The translations under genes were made by a program, and so were the position numbers. The notes beneath the pieces were generated by a model, which did no database searches, was not told where the DNA came from, and saw only the letters and a program-made list of their open reading frames with translations. From a virus: DNA of 22,224 nucleotides. Positions 13,964 to 19,917 of the stretch are shown here, one piece after another (within the stretch, counting starts at the first letter, position 1; each line of letters starts with the position of its first letter). The stretch spans positions 1 to 22,224 of IMG/VR virus record IMGVR_UViG_3300035665_000261. One strand, given 5' to 3'.

Positions 13964-14198
13964 TTCGTTGCTCCTTCATGTAAGCATCCAACTTACCCTC
14001 AAGACGATCCAACCGAGCAATCACCCGGTTCATATCGTCGTGTACGTCCGACTTCGTGACGTACTCCTTGGCGATCTCCTCCCGCGTACGGTTGAGAAGA
14101 ATCTGAATGCGCTTCACCTCGTCCGCATGCGACTTGATCACCCAGAGAATGATCGCCGACAGGAAGGACAGGATGACGTTCCATATCAGCAGTTCCAT
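13950..14198 (-). CDS. Small membrane protein with coiled coil
   Basis: An 82-residue protein with one N-terminal hydrophobic span (residues about 3-21, LLIWNVILSFLSAIILWVI). A charged helical tail follows with heptad-like spacing (DEVKRIQILLNRTREEIAKEY, then DMNRVIARLDRLEGKLDAYM). The topology, with a short outside end and a long cytoplasmic or periplasmic coiled coil, recalls small holin-like or spanin-like proteins. It sits among virion genes rather than in a clear lysis cassette. Function is not assigned. Confidence 0.75.
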   Translation of the reverse strand: MELLIWNVILSFLSAIILWVIKSHADEVKRIQILLNRTREEIAKEYVTKSDVHDDMNRVIARLDRLEGKLDAYMKEQRSALS

Positions 14199-14440
14199 GC
14201 TCGCAAACTCTTGTTAATCCTCGAATTCGGATCGCTTGCGGTTTTTGCGCTCGTCAACTTCTTTTTCATCCCTTTCATACGGGCGCAGAAAGAGTCTCGG
14301 CGTGGACCGCCCTCCGGCTGTGGAGCCTTCAGCCCCGGCTTGCCCGGATTCGCGGCGTTGTAGGAGGCTCGCCCCTTGGCGTTCAGACCGCCCTTGGGGT
14401 TCTTTCCTTCCGAACGCTGCCATGCCGGGGACTTAGCCAT
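14186..14440 (-). CDS. Small basic protein, DUF6321-like
   Basis: An 84-residue Lys/Arg/Gly/Pro-rich protein. MAKSPAWQRSEGKNPKGGLNAKGRASYN at the start and SFCARMKGMKKKLTSAKTASDPNSRINKSLRAWNC at the end match my recollection of the DUF6321 family, common in aquatic phages. Its function is unknown. The high positive charge suggests nucleic-acid or acidic-protein contact. It ends in cysteine and has a second cysteine near residue 52. Its ATG lies within the end of the upstream gene and its 3' end overlaps the next gene by 13 bases. Confidence 0.8.
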   Translation of the reverse strand: MAKSPAWQRSEGKNPKGGLNAKGRASYNAANPGKPGLKAPQPEGGPRRDSFCARMKGMKKKLTSAKTASDPNSRINKSLRAWNC

Positions 14441-14714
14441 AGAACACCGTTGCAGCGGTGCCGGTGCCGTTGGTCACATAGATGCCCGTCTCAGCAAGAA
14501 TGCCCTCGCCGGGAAACAGCATGTACAGCGATCCTGCGGCAGCAGCCGGTGTAAACGAGAACAGCGTGGCCCCACCATTGCCGTCCGTAATCGAGATGTT
14601 CCCGGCAGACGAGGTGTAGGTCAGCGCAAGCGCTTTGATGCGGGCACGAAACGACGTGACAGCCGTACTGGTTGCCGCCGCCGCTGTGCCCGATTTAACG
14701 TCGGTCTGCATCAT
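14433..14714 (-). CDS. Small hypothetical beta-rich protein
   Basis: A 93-residue protein that may start at either of two adjacent ATG codons (14714 or 14711) after a TAGGAG ribosome site. It is Ala/Thr/Gly-rich and lacks long helices: VTSFRARIKALALTYTSSAG, then ISITDGNGGATLFSFTPAAAAG, then GEGILAETGIYVTNGTGTAATV. The alternating pattern suggests a compact beta-sandwich, as in small head decoration or stabilising proteins. No catalytic residues are evident. It overlaps the next gene by eight bases. Confidence 0.7.
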   Translation of the reverse strand: MMQTDVKSGTAAAATSTAVTSFRARIKALALTYTSSAGNISITDGNGGATLFSFTPAAAAGSLYMLFPGEGILAETGIYVTNGTGTAATVFYG

Positions 14715-14729
14715 GGTGATGCGCTCCTA

Positions 14730-15014
14730 TTAAGCGGCAACAGCCAGACCGGTCTTGATGTCAATCCAACTGGAACCCTTGCCAAAGCAAACCGTGCCTG
14801 CGTTGGTGTTGGCATTGGAGACATAGATCAAACCGCCAACCACAACGGTGGGCAGAGTGGTCGTGGTGTAGGCCGTAAGAACAGGCATGCCGGTCACGTT
14901 ACCCGTGACGTTGCCGGTCACGTTACCCGTGACGTTGCCAGTCACGTTACCCGTGAGGGCGCCGATGAAGCCGTTGTCCGATGCAACTGGGCCGGAGAAG
15001 GTAGTGCGTGCCAT
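14730..15014 (-). CDS. Small virion protein with TGNV tandem repeats
   Basis: A 94-residue protein beginning MARTTFSGPVASDNGFIG, a phrase I associate with small structural proteins of environmental phages. Residues 21-42 are five tandem copies of Thr-Gly-Asn-Val plus a final TG. A beta-rich C-terminus follows (TTTTLPTVVVGGLIYVSNANTNAG..CFGKGSSWIDIKTG). A strong Shine-Dalgarno (GAGGAG) precedes the ATG. There is no membrane segment. It is the first gene after the terminator and leader. A decoration, head-surface or fibre-tip role is possible, but nothing in the sequence settles it. Confidence 0.7.
   Translation of the reverse strand: MARTTFSGPVASDNGFIGALTGNVTGNVTGNVTGNVTGNVTGMPVLTAYTTTTLPTVVVGGLIYVSNANTNAGTVCFGKGSSWIDIKTGLAVAA
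14889..14954 (-). repeat. TGNV coding tandem repeat (12-base unit)
   Basis: Five and a half copies of a 12-base unit encode TGNV. At DNA level adjacent units alternate in codon choice, giving a clear 24-base period (CACGTTACCCGTGACGTTGC). Each unit also contains short inverted repeats (CACG/CGTG). This looks like a slippage-prone array inside the gene. Confidence 0.85.
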
Positions 15015-15033
15015 TGAAGGCTCCTCAAATTGC

Positions 15034-15076
15034 GCTTGCTGTCTGTGAGGTCAGTCCGCCAAGTCGGTCAGCAAGC
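15034..15076 (-). promoter_or_regulatory. Inverted repeat in the leader of the 15014 gene
   Basis: Within the longest non-coding gap (15015-15162), perfect 8-base arms GCTTGCTG and CAGCAAGC (minus strand, 15076-15069 and 15041-15034) enclose a 27-base loop. They lie about 20 bases upstream of the ATG at 15014. A further G-U pair extends the stem in RNA. No poly-U follows, so it is not a second terminator. It could be a leader hairpin that stabilises mRNA or a protein-binding site. The gap otherwise holds the terminator and the ribosome site GAGGAG. Confidence 0.4.
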
Positions 15077-15100
15077 AGGTTGAAAATCTTGGGACTGTCG

Positions 15101-15132
15101 AGTTTATACACCTACCACGGAAAAAAGAAAAG
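15101..15132 (-). promoter_or_regulatory. Weak candidate promoter downstream of the capsid terminator
   Basis: The minus strand carries TATAAA (15108-15103), preceded directly by GTG. About 17 bases further upstream there is only a T-rich hexamer in place of a -35 box. A promoter is expected here because a strong terminator separates the capsid gene from the genes after it, but the -35 match is poor. It is offered as a candidate only. Confidence 0.25.
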
Positions 15133-15152
15133 GGGGCCGAAGCCCCCTTTCC
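15120..15152 (-). terminator. Intrinsic terminator after the major capsid gene
   Basis: Read on the minus strand, the sequence forms GGGGGC-TTCG-GCCCCC (15147 down to 15132) flanked by AAA and TTTT, followed by CTTTTTT. This is a perfect G/C-rich stem, extendable by A-T pairs, with a UUCG tetraloop and a U-rich tract, the textbook form of a rho-independent terminator. It starts about 16 bases after the capsid stop codon and should end or attenuate transcription before the connector genes. Confidence 0.9.
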
Positions 15153-15162
15153 GTAGAACCAC

Positions 15163-16071
15163 TTAGGCTCCGGGCGAACCGAAGATACCCAGCGGGTCCG
15201 AGACACCGAAGCTGTAACGCTCGCGGGCCTTGTAACGGACGTTGCCGGTATCAAAGTCGCCGTCCATACCCGTGCTCATCGGAGTACGAACAAAGTGCTT
15301 CAGACCGTTAGGCACGTCCGTGGTCAGGAACCAAGCGTTCGTATCGGTCAAGAAGTGATTAACGGTGTAACCCTCAGGGATCGAGCCGTTGTTCTTCAGC
15401 GCGTTGATGTCGTTGTCGGCGGTAGCCACGCGAAGCTCGGTTTCGAGCAGGCGGGTTGCCACGAACATCAGGGCCGGAGGAACAATCAGCTTGCGGGGCT
15501 TGGCAGCGATCAGCAGACCACGTTCGTCCGTCCACCCGGCGATCTGAATGACCGCGTTTTCGAGGGACGTTTCGTTGAGGTCAGCACCCACGGTGGGGCG
15601 ATTGCTGTTGGTACCACCGCTGATCAGCGGATGCGCCGTCGAGAACAGGCTGACGCCGTCGCCATAGGTGACGCCGGAGTTGAAGCCTTGGTTCAGGATG
15701 GAAGCAGCCTTGACCTGCTTGGTGTACGCCATGGCACGAGCCAGAGCCTTGGTATACCGGGACGACAGAGAGTCGTACAGGTTGTCCTCGACCGCCTCTT
15801 CGGTGATCGAGAAACCCATGGCGATGGTTTCGTGGTTGTAGCGAGCGGTCCAAGCTTCCTGCGCATTGTCATAAGCAATCGCAGCGCCTTCGTTCTTCAC
15901 CGGAGCGGCGGAGAAGCCAGACAGCTTGGTTTCCTCTTCAAACGAGCGCTCAGAGGTCTCCGTTTCGTAGATCTCTTTGTGCTCTTCGCCGTAGCGAGCG
16001 TACTCCAAACCAAACAGGGCGTTCAGACCCGGCAGGAGTTCCTTCAGTAGTTGGGCACGAGAAATTGCCAT
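15163..16071 (-). CDS. Major capsid protein (HK97 fold, Mu gpT-like)
   Basis: A 302-residue protein, a normal size for an HK97-fold capsid subunit. Its core matches the Mu gpT layout as I remember it: an early EYARYGEEHKEIYETETSERS segment, then ETIAMGFSITEEAVEDNLYDSLS, then the helical SSRYTKALARAMAYTKQVKAA. Next come GDGVSLFSTAHPL and, in the C-terminal half, KPRKLIVPPALMFVATRLLETELRVAT. The Shine-Dalgarno AAGGAG is strong and partly formed by the upstream TAA stop. A strong intrinsic terminator lies about 16 bases after the stop, as expected for a highly expressed gene. No protease gene or obvious N-terminal delta domain accompanies it. Confidence 0.82.
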   Translation of the reverse strand: MAISRAQLLKELLPGLNALFGLEYARYGEEHKEIYETETSERSFEEETKLSGFSAAPVKNEGAAIAYDNAQEAWTARYNHETIAMGFSITEEAVEDNLYDSLSSRYTKALARAMAYTKQVKAASILNQGFNSGVTYGDGVSLFSTAHPLISGGTNSNRPTVGADLNETSLENAVIQIAGWTDERGLLIAAKPRKLIVPPALMFVATRLLETELRVATADNDINALKNNGSIPEGYTVNHFLTDTNAWFLTTDVPNGLKHFVRTPMSTGMDGDFDTGNVRYKARERYSFGVSDPLGIFGSPGA

Positions 16072-16084
16072 TTTGAGTTACTCC

Positions 16085-16954
16085 TTAAATGCCGGTTGCA
16101 AAGGCATACGAGTGGTAACCCTGATTCCACTTGACCAGAACTTCGGGGAAGCCCACGAAGGTCAGTTCAGAACCAGAGGCCAGCGTGATAGCGCTCGACA
16201 CAGTAACGGTCGTGCCGTTCACGTTCGTCACCGTGATGTAGTTACCGGCAAGAGAGCCAGTGCCAGTCGGGCAGATCAACTGCATACCAGCTTGCAGGCC
16301 AGTAACAGCAGCAGCCAGCGTCACCGTGGTGCTGGAGCCAGAGGTGCTGCCGGTGCCCGACAGGGTCACAGCAGTCTCAGGCACAACGCCCACAACACGG
16401 AAGGGCAGACCAGTGGCAACAGTCACGTTACCGGTGCCGTTGGTAGGCTGGTCGCCCGACACGCCCATCGCGGAGTTACCCGTGGTGGTGCTACCGGCGG
16501 TGCCTGTCACGCAGTACACGTTGTTGCCAACGAAACTTTGTGCGGCAAAGCCAACGGTGGTGGCGGTGTTGCTCAGACCTGCGGAGGGCTGACCAACCAT
16601 CACAGCCTTGAACACTGCGCGGTCGTCATCAACGATGAAAGCCGTGATGTCGTTAGCCAGAACATTACCGGGGTAATACTGGGCGAACAACTTCTGACCC
16701 GTCGAGGGGTTGGTGTACGAGCAGCCCACGAAAATACCAACCTGACCGGCGCGAGCCGTCGTCGTGGTAGACGTGGTCATGCCAGTCAGCACAACAGTGC
16801 CGTTGGCAATCAGTTCAACGAGGTCGCCATTGAAAATGGCGGTTCCGTAGTTCCGAGCAATCGGAAGCTGACGGATTGCGCCCGCGTAGGGTAGGCCGTT
16901 TAGTTCGTTAATCGGCTTGAAACCGTACGCGGCGTCAACAGAGGGATAAGCCAT
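16085..16954 (-). CDS. Probable capsid accessory/structural protein
   Basis: A 289-residue beta-rich protein. It begins MAYPSVDAAYGFKPINELNG, then QLPIARNYGTAIFNGDLVEL and VGIFVGCSYTNPSTGQKLFAQYYP, patterns I associate with a structural protein next to the capsid gene in environmental phages. Around residues 195-265 there is a Gly/Ser/Thr/Val-rich stretch (GSTSGSSTTVTLAAAVTGLQ...VTNVNGTTVTVSSAI) that looks like an inserted Ig-like or other beta-sandwich module. The last 20 residues return to the conserved core (EVLVKWNQGYHSYAF). Its stop codon is part of the Shine-Dalgarno of the capsid gene, so it is probably made in large amounts with the capsid protein. Decoration protein is the best guess; a second capsid-lattice protein is the alternative. 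Confidence 0.7.
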   Translation of the reverse strand: MAYPSVDAAYGFKPINELNGLPYAGAIRQLPIARNYGTAIFNGDLVELIANGTVVLTGMTTSTTTTARAGQVGIFVGCSYTNPSTGQKLFAQYYPGNVLANDITAFIVDDDRAVFKAVMVGQPSAGLSNTATTVGFAAQSFVGNNVYCVTGTAGSTTTGNSAMGVSGDQPTNGTGNVTVATGLPFRVVGVVPETAVTLSGTGSTSGSSTTVTLAAAVTGLQAGMQLICPTGTGSLAGNYITVTNVNGTTVTVSSAITLASGSELTFVGFPEVLVKWNQGYHSYAFATGI

Positions 16955-16968
16955 GTTGGACTCCTAGA

Positions 16969-17424
16969 TTAAGTGCCTTTGCCAAAAGTCACCTTGGATT
17001 TCTTGTCCGCAAACAAGGGCATCCGAGGGTCGTTCTCGCGCATGAAGTTGCTGTCGACAGAGCGCATTTGCGAATCGGCTTGGTTCAGGTAGTAGTCGTT
17101 TCGCTGCTCAGTCAACTCAACCGGGGTTTTGCAAAGAAGAAGCCCGCCAATCTCGATACCGTCGGGGAACCGACCGTTCGGGTTAGACAGGACGCGCAGC
17201 TTGGGCTGCGTAGAAGCCTTAACGGGCTCCCAGCCTTCTTGCATCTTGGCGGAAATATGGGCCGGATCAGCGGTGCCGAAGATGCTCAAACGAATCCACC
17301 GAAATGCATAGCCCGGCTCGGGTTCCGGCTCAGGCAGCAGTTGGGGCGGCGTCCACTTGCGTGCAGGGCGCGCCGATTCTTCACGGGTTTCAAGCTCTCG
17401 GGTCAAACGATTAGATTCAGCCAT
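16969..17424 (-). CDS. Conserved phage protein of unknown function in head module
   Basis: A 151-residue soluble protein. The N-terminus is charged and proline-rich (RKWTPPQLLPEPEPEPGYAF), followed by RWIRLSIFG...MQEGWEPV, then IEIGGLLLCKTPVELTEQRNDYY. It ends in RENDPRMPLF...KSKVTFGKG. I recall this motif set from a widespread uncharacterised family beside capsid genes of marine phages. Two bases separate its ATG from the scaffold stop, with a Shine-Dalgarno (GAGGAAA) inside the upstream gene, which implies coupled translation. No enzymatic motif is seen. A minor capsid or assembly role is inferred from position alone. Confidence 0.75.
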   Translation of the reverse strand: MAESNRLTRELETREESARPARKWTPPQLLPEPEPEPGYAFRWIRLSIFGTADPAHISAKMQEGWEPVKASTQPKLRVLSNPNGRFPDGIEIGGLLLCKTPVELTEQRNDYYLNQADSQMRSVDSNFMRENDPRMPLFADKKSKVTFGKGT

Positions 17425-17426
17425 GA

Positions 17427-18359
17427 TTATTTCCTCATTTCTTCCGCAACCTTACGAGCATAGAGTTCCAGAGGAACACCAAGCCGCTTGGCGATTTCAA
17501 CCTGCGATTTCGTCAGCACGATCTTTTTAGGCGCTGTGCTGCGCGACGCAGGAGCTACTACGTTCGATTTACGGGACGAAGATGACGCATTCGCCTGTTT
17601 GTCGGAGTCAAACGACTCCGGAAACACTTGCCGCATACGGGCGTTAACCCGGTCGTAGTACTCGTCTGATGTGGGGTCAATACCGGATTTGATGAGCTTG
17701 TTATGCAGAGCAAGCGCAAAGCCCGTCATTTCCTCGTCTTGACCAAACCACCGATTCTCTTTCTGCCACTCTAGCGCACGGGAATCCGGTTGAGGTGCAG
17801 ATACATTTTGCTCGGGTTGTACAACAGGAGTTTCTTGTTGTAAAGGGGCTGGCTTAAAATTGTTCACGCGCTCAGCCTTCATTTTGGCTGCGGTGAGTTC
17901 TTCTTGAGCCGCCACTAGAGCGTCGGAATCTCCTGCTTCGTACGCTTCTTTATATTTGCGCTTAGCGACTTCCAAGTCGTTGGCAACTACGCGCTTAGCC
18001 TGTTCGAGCAGTGCTTGTTGCCCCTGCGAGAGAGAACCTTTGAGCTTCTTGTTCTCTTCGACAATGGCCTGAGCCGCACGAATAGCCTCTTCCTTTTCAC
18101 GGAGAGCAGCCTCTTTGGCCCGTCGCTCTTCGTGATAACCCTTAGTAAAGTGCTGGATTCGCTTACGAACACCCTCGTCGTACTTCGCCAATTCATCGTC
18201 GGCGAAGTCCTTCGGGGGCTCCTTCATAGGCGAACGGCCCCTATCTCCTTCGGGCGTGTCGTCTACGACCTCAATATCGTCCTCGACGGAAAACTCAATG
18301 CTGTCTTCCTTTGTTTCCTTTTCGTCGGGGAACTTGAACTCTTCTTTTCCTGCGGGCAT
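17427..18359 (-). CDS. Scaffolding-like protein (acidic, coiled coil)
   Basis: A 310-residue hydrophilic protein with a strongly acidic N-terminus (residues 1-65) and a long Glu/Lys/Ala-rich predicted coiled coil (about 70-190). A Pro/Gln-rich linker follows, and the C-terminus is basic and ends in LTKSQVEIAKRLGVPLELYA. This layout, with an acidic helical body and a short C-terminal segment able to bind capsid, is typical of internal scaffolding proteins, which guide procapsid assembly and leave before maturation. Its place upstream of the capsid gene supports this. The start is preceded by TAAGGAG, in which TAA is the stop codon of the co-chaperonin gene. Homology to a characterised scaffold is not shown; the call rests on composition and synteny. 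Confidence 0.65.
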   Translation of the reverse strand: MPAGKEEFKFPDEKETKEDSIEFSVEDDIEVVDDTPEGDRGRSPMKEPPKDFADDELAKYDEGVRKRIQHFTKGYHEERRAKEAALREKEEAIRAAQAIVEENKKLKGSLSQGQQALLEQAKRVVANDLEVAKRKYKEAYEAGDSDALVAAQEELTAAKMKAERVNNFKPAPLQQETPVVQPEQNVSAPQPDSRALEWQKENRWFGQDEEMTGFALALHNKLIKSGIDPTSDEYYDRVNARMRQVFPESFDSDKQANASSSSRKSNVVAPASRSTAPKKIVLTKSQVEIAKRLGVPLELYARKVAEEMRK

Positions 18360-18369
18360 GGCTTACTCC

Positions 18370-18771
18370 TTACGCACGGGTGATACCACGGGGGTCTTGG
18401 ACCACAGCTTCAACGGAGTCATCGTTGATGATCCGAAACTCTTTGCCGTGGATCTTGATGCGAGTGCCAGTGTTGGGGCGAACCAACACAAAGTCGCCTA
18501 CCTTGCAAGATGCTCCACTGGGGAAGCGCTTCTCGTCCTTGTAAGCGTCCGGCCCGATCTTGACGACAAACAGGACGGGCGATAGCACTTCTTCGTAGTG
18601 CATCGTCTGGCCCGCTTTCACGAGGCCGCTTTCGTACTGTTCGTCAATCTCCGGAAGAACGCACAGGAGGTGGTAGGTGGCGGGGTCGGGGACTTGGCGA
18701 GCCTTCTCCTCTGCCGTTGCGGGCAGGGTGGTTGCGGTTTCGCCGTCTTGGCTTACAAGGATTTCACTCAT
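18370..18771 (-). CDS. GroES-like co-chaperonin (phage Cpn10)
   Basis: A 133-residue protein. From about residue 34 to 127 it follows the Cpn10 beta-barrel pattern: HLLCVLPEIDEQYESGLVKA at the start, a VLSPVLFVVKIGPDAY strand pair, GASCKVGDFVLVRP, then GTRIKIHGKEFRIINDDSVEAVV. The first 33 residues are an extra acidic, probably disordered extension. Phage co-chaperonins such as T4 gp31 replace or assist host GroES so that GroEL can fold the major capsid protein. Position inside the head module, two genes before a scaffold-like gene and four before the capsid gene, fits that role. The sequence where GroES carries its mobile loop is short and not GroES-like, so contact with host GroEL cannot be predicted. 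No phage GroEL gene is in the window. Confidence 0.82.
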   Translation of the reverse strand: MSEILVSQDGETATTLPATAEEKARQVPDPATYHLLCVLPEIDEQYESGLVKAGQTMHYEEVLSPVLFVVKIGPDAYKDEKRFPSGASCKVGDFVLVRPNTGTRIKIHGKEFRIINDDSVEAVVQDPRGITRA

Positions 18772-18961
18772 CGTCGTCTTGCTCCAGTTTTCGCACGAGG
18801 TCGGTTACGTAAGAATGCGCGAAGGAAAGACCCCGGATTTCCCCGCACATGAATCGGTACTCAGCATGGTCTTTGGCCGCGCCTGAAGCAAGGGCATCGG
18901 CCAAACTTTTTTGTCGCTCTTCTATCTCTCTGAGGACCACAGAGAAAACAGTCGCTGCCAT
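18764..18961 (-). CDS. Small conserved hypothetical protein
   Basis: A 65-residue, probably all-helical protein with an acidic C-terminus (EQDDDE) and a central EYRFMCGEIRGLSFAHSYVTDL segment resembling small proteins I recall upstream of phage co-chaperonin or scaffold genes. The ATG at 18961 follows a good Shine-Dalgarno (AAGGAG) that lies inside the end of the glycosyltransferase gene. The 3' end overlaps the start of the co-chaperonin gene by eight bases, so the two are probably translated together. No catalytic motif or membrane segment is visible. Its function is unknown; a small assembly partner is possible by position only. Confidence 0.75.
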   Translation of the reverse strand: MAATVFSVVLREIEERQKSLADALASGAAKDHAEYRFMCGEIRGLSFAHSYVTDLVRKLEQDDDE

Positions 18962-18963
18962 AC

Positions 18964-19917
18964 TTACTCCTTATTAGCCCAAGGCCCGACACGGGCCGTT
19001 TCGGTCAAAGTCTTCGTTTTGTAGTCAATACCACAAAATGCAGCGTAATCCTCTACAGACCGCCTGCGGCCCGCACCGTAAATGCCCATTGGACGGCTAT
19101 CCACAAGCTGCTGAAACCGAGTCTTGGCTTGCTTGTCGCGCTCCCACCAACGTACTGCACGGTCTTTATCGGCTGTTTCGTCCCAGTGCTTTGTCCGCAC
19201 AACAGAGCCATCCCCCGTGTCATAGAGGTGGTAGACAGGGAGATTGGGCGGATGGAAGATGTCCCACCCACGAGTAAATGCGCGAAGCGCCAGCGCTTGC
19301 TCCTCACCCGTGAAATACGCGCAAGGGTCATAAGGCACCTCGGACACGAAGTTGCCCGGAGCAAACAGACACCCGGCTCCAATGTGGAAACCACGTACGG
19401 GCTTGGTCGTGTCAAACGGCACGGCGTTAAACGCCAACGCTAAGTGCCCGTCCTCAAAGCTGTGTGTAGACGGGACTATGTGCACTAGCGCACCTTCAGT
19501 AGCTTTTAGTTTTACTCGTTCCCCGTTCTTGATCTCGTAGGCATGCGGGTAGCTGGAAAGGAGCGGCTTTCGAGCCTGTTTACGGGCCTCATGCCACTGC
19601 TCGACAAAGTACTCGTCCCAGTTCGGCTCGAACATCATGTGCGAGTCAATCTGAAAGAACCAATCTTCACCGTCATACAGAGTCATCGCCACTGACCGCG
19701 CCCAACAAGCCCCTCGGGACTGATTGGGCTCCACACGCAAGTAGCGAATGAATGGGGCCGCGTTCTCGTCAAAGCGCAGCCTACGCTCTTCGGTCTGCTG
19801 CTCAACAACACCAATGCGAAGGCGATCCGCCCTTGACACAGTGTCAAAGGCGTTCTGTATGGTGTACGGCAACTCAGGGTCGCAGTACGACGCAATACTG
19901 ATGAAGATAGTCTTCAC
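18964..19917 (-). CDS. Glycosyltransferase, GlcNAc-transferase (Skp1 GnT1 / GT60-like) family
   Basis: A 317-residue protein starting at a GTG codon (19917) that overlaps the portal stop as GTGA. It opens with IFISIASYCDPELPYTI (residues 4-20) followed by RIGVVEQQ. It then has the QIDSHMMF...NWD block near residues 89-101 (a DxH-type metal/nucleotide-sugar site) and a G.H.GAG..FAPG segment near 177-187. An acidic segment, DPCAYFTGEEQALALRAFTRGWD, follows near 197-219. This order is typical of the Pfam GlcNAc family (PF11397), whose founding members are eukaryotic enzymes adding GlcNAc to Skp1 hydroxyproline. There is no signal peptide or membrane span, so it should act in the host cytoplasm. 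Its place between portal and co-chaperonin suggests a virion protein as acceptor, but acceptor and donor sugar are unknown. The fold is confident and the substrate is not. Confidence 0.85.
   Translation of the reverse strand: MKTIFISIASYCDPELPYTIQNAFDTVSRADRLRIGVVEQQTEERRLRFDENAAPFIRYLRVEPNQSRGACWARSVAMTLYDGEDWFFQIDSHMMFEPNWDEYFVEQWHEARKQARKPLLSSYPHAYEIKNGERVKLKATEGALVHIVPSTHSFEDGHLALAFNAVPFDTTKPVRGFHIGAGCLFAPGNFVSEVPYDPCAYFTGEEQALALRAFTRGWDIFHPPNLPVYHLYDTGDGSVVRTKHWDETADKDRAVRWWERDKQAKTRFQQLVDSRPMGIYGAGRRRSVEDYAAFCGIDYKTKTLTETARVGPWANKE

Noticed and set aside
14889-14954. NVT motifs in the TGNV repeats as N-glycosylation sites for the nearby glycosyltransferase
   Set aside because: The enzyme family modifies hydroxyl groups rather than Asn sequons, and the motif follows automatically from the repeat unit.
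15295-16894. Long plus-strand frames (15295-16050 and 16073-16894) antisense to capsid and accessory genes
   Set aside because: The coding strand has clear capsid-family motifs; the antisense products are Arg/His/Gly-rich, low in hydrophobic core, and have no ribosome sites.
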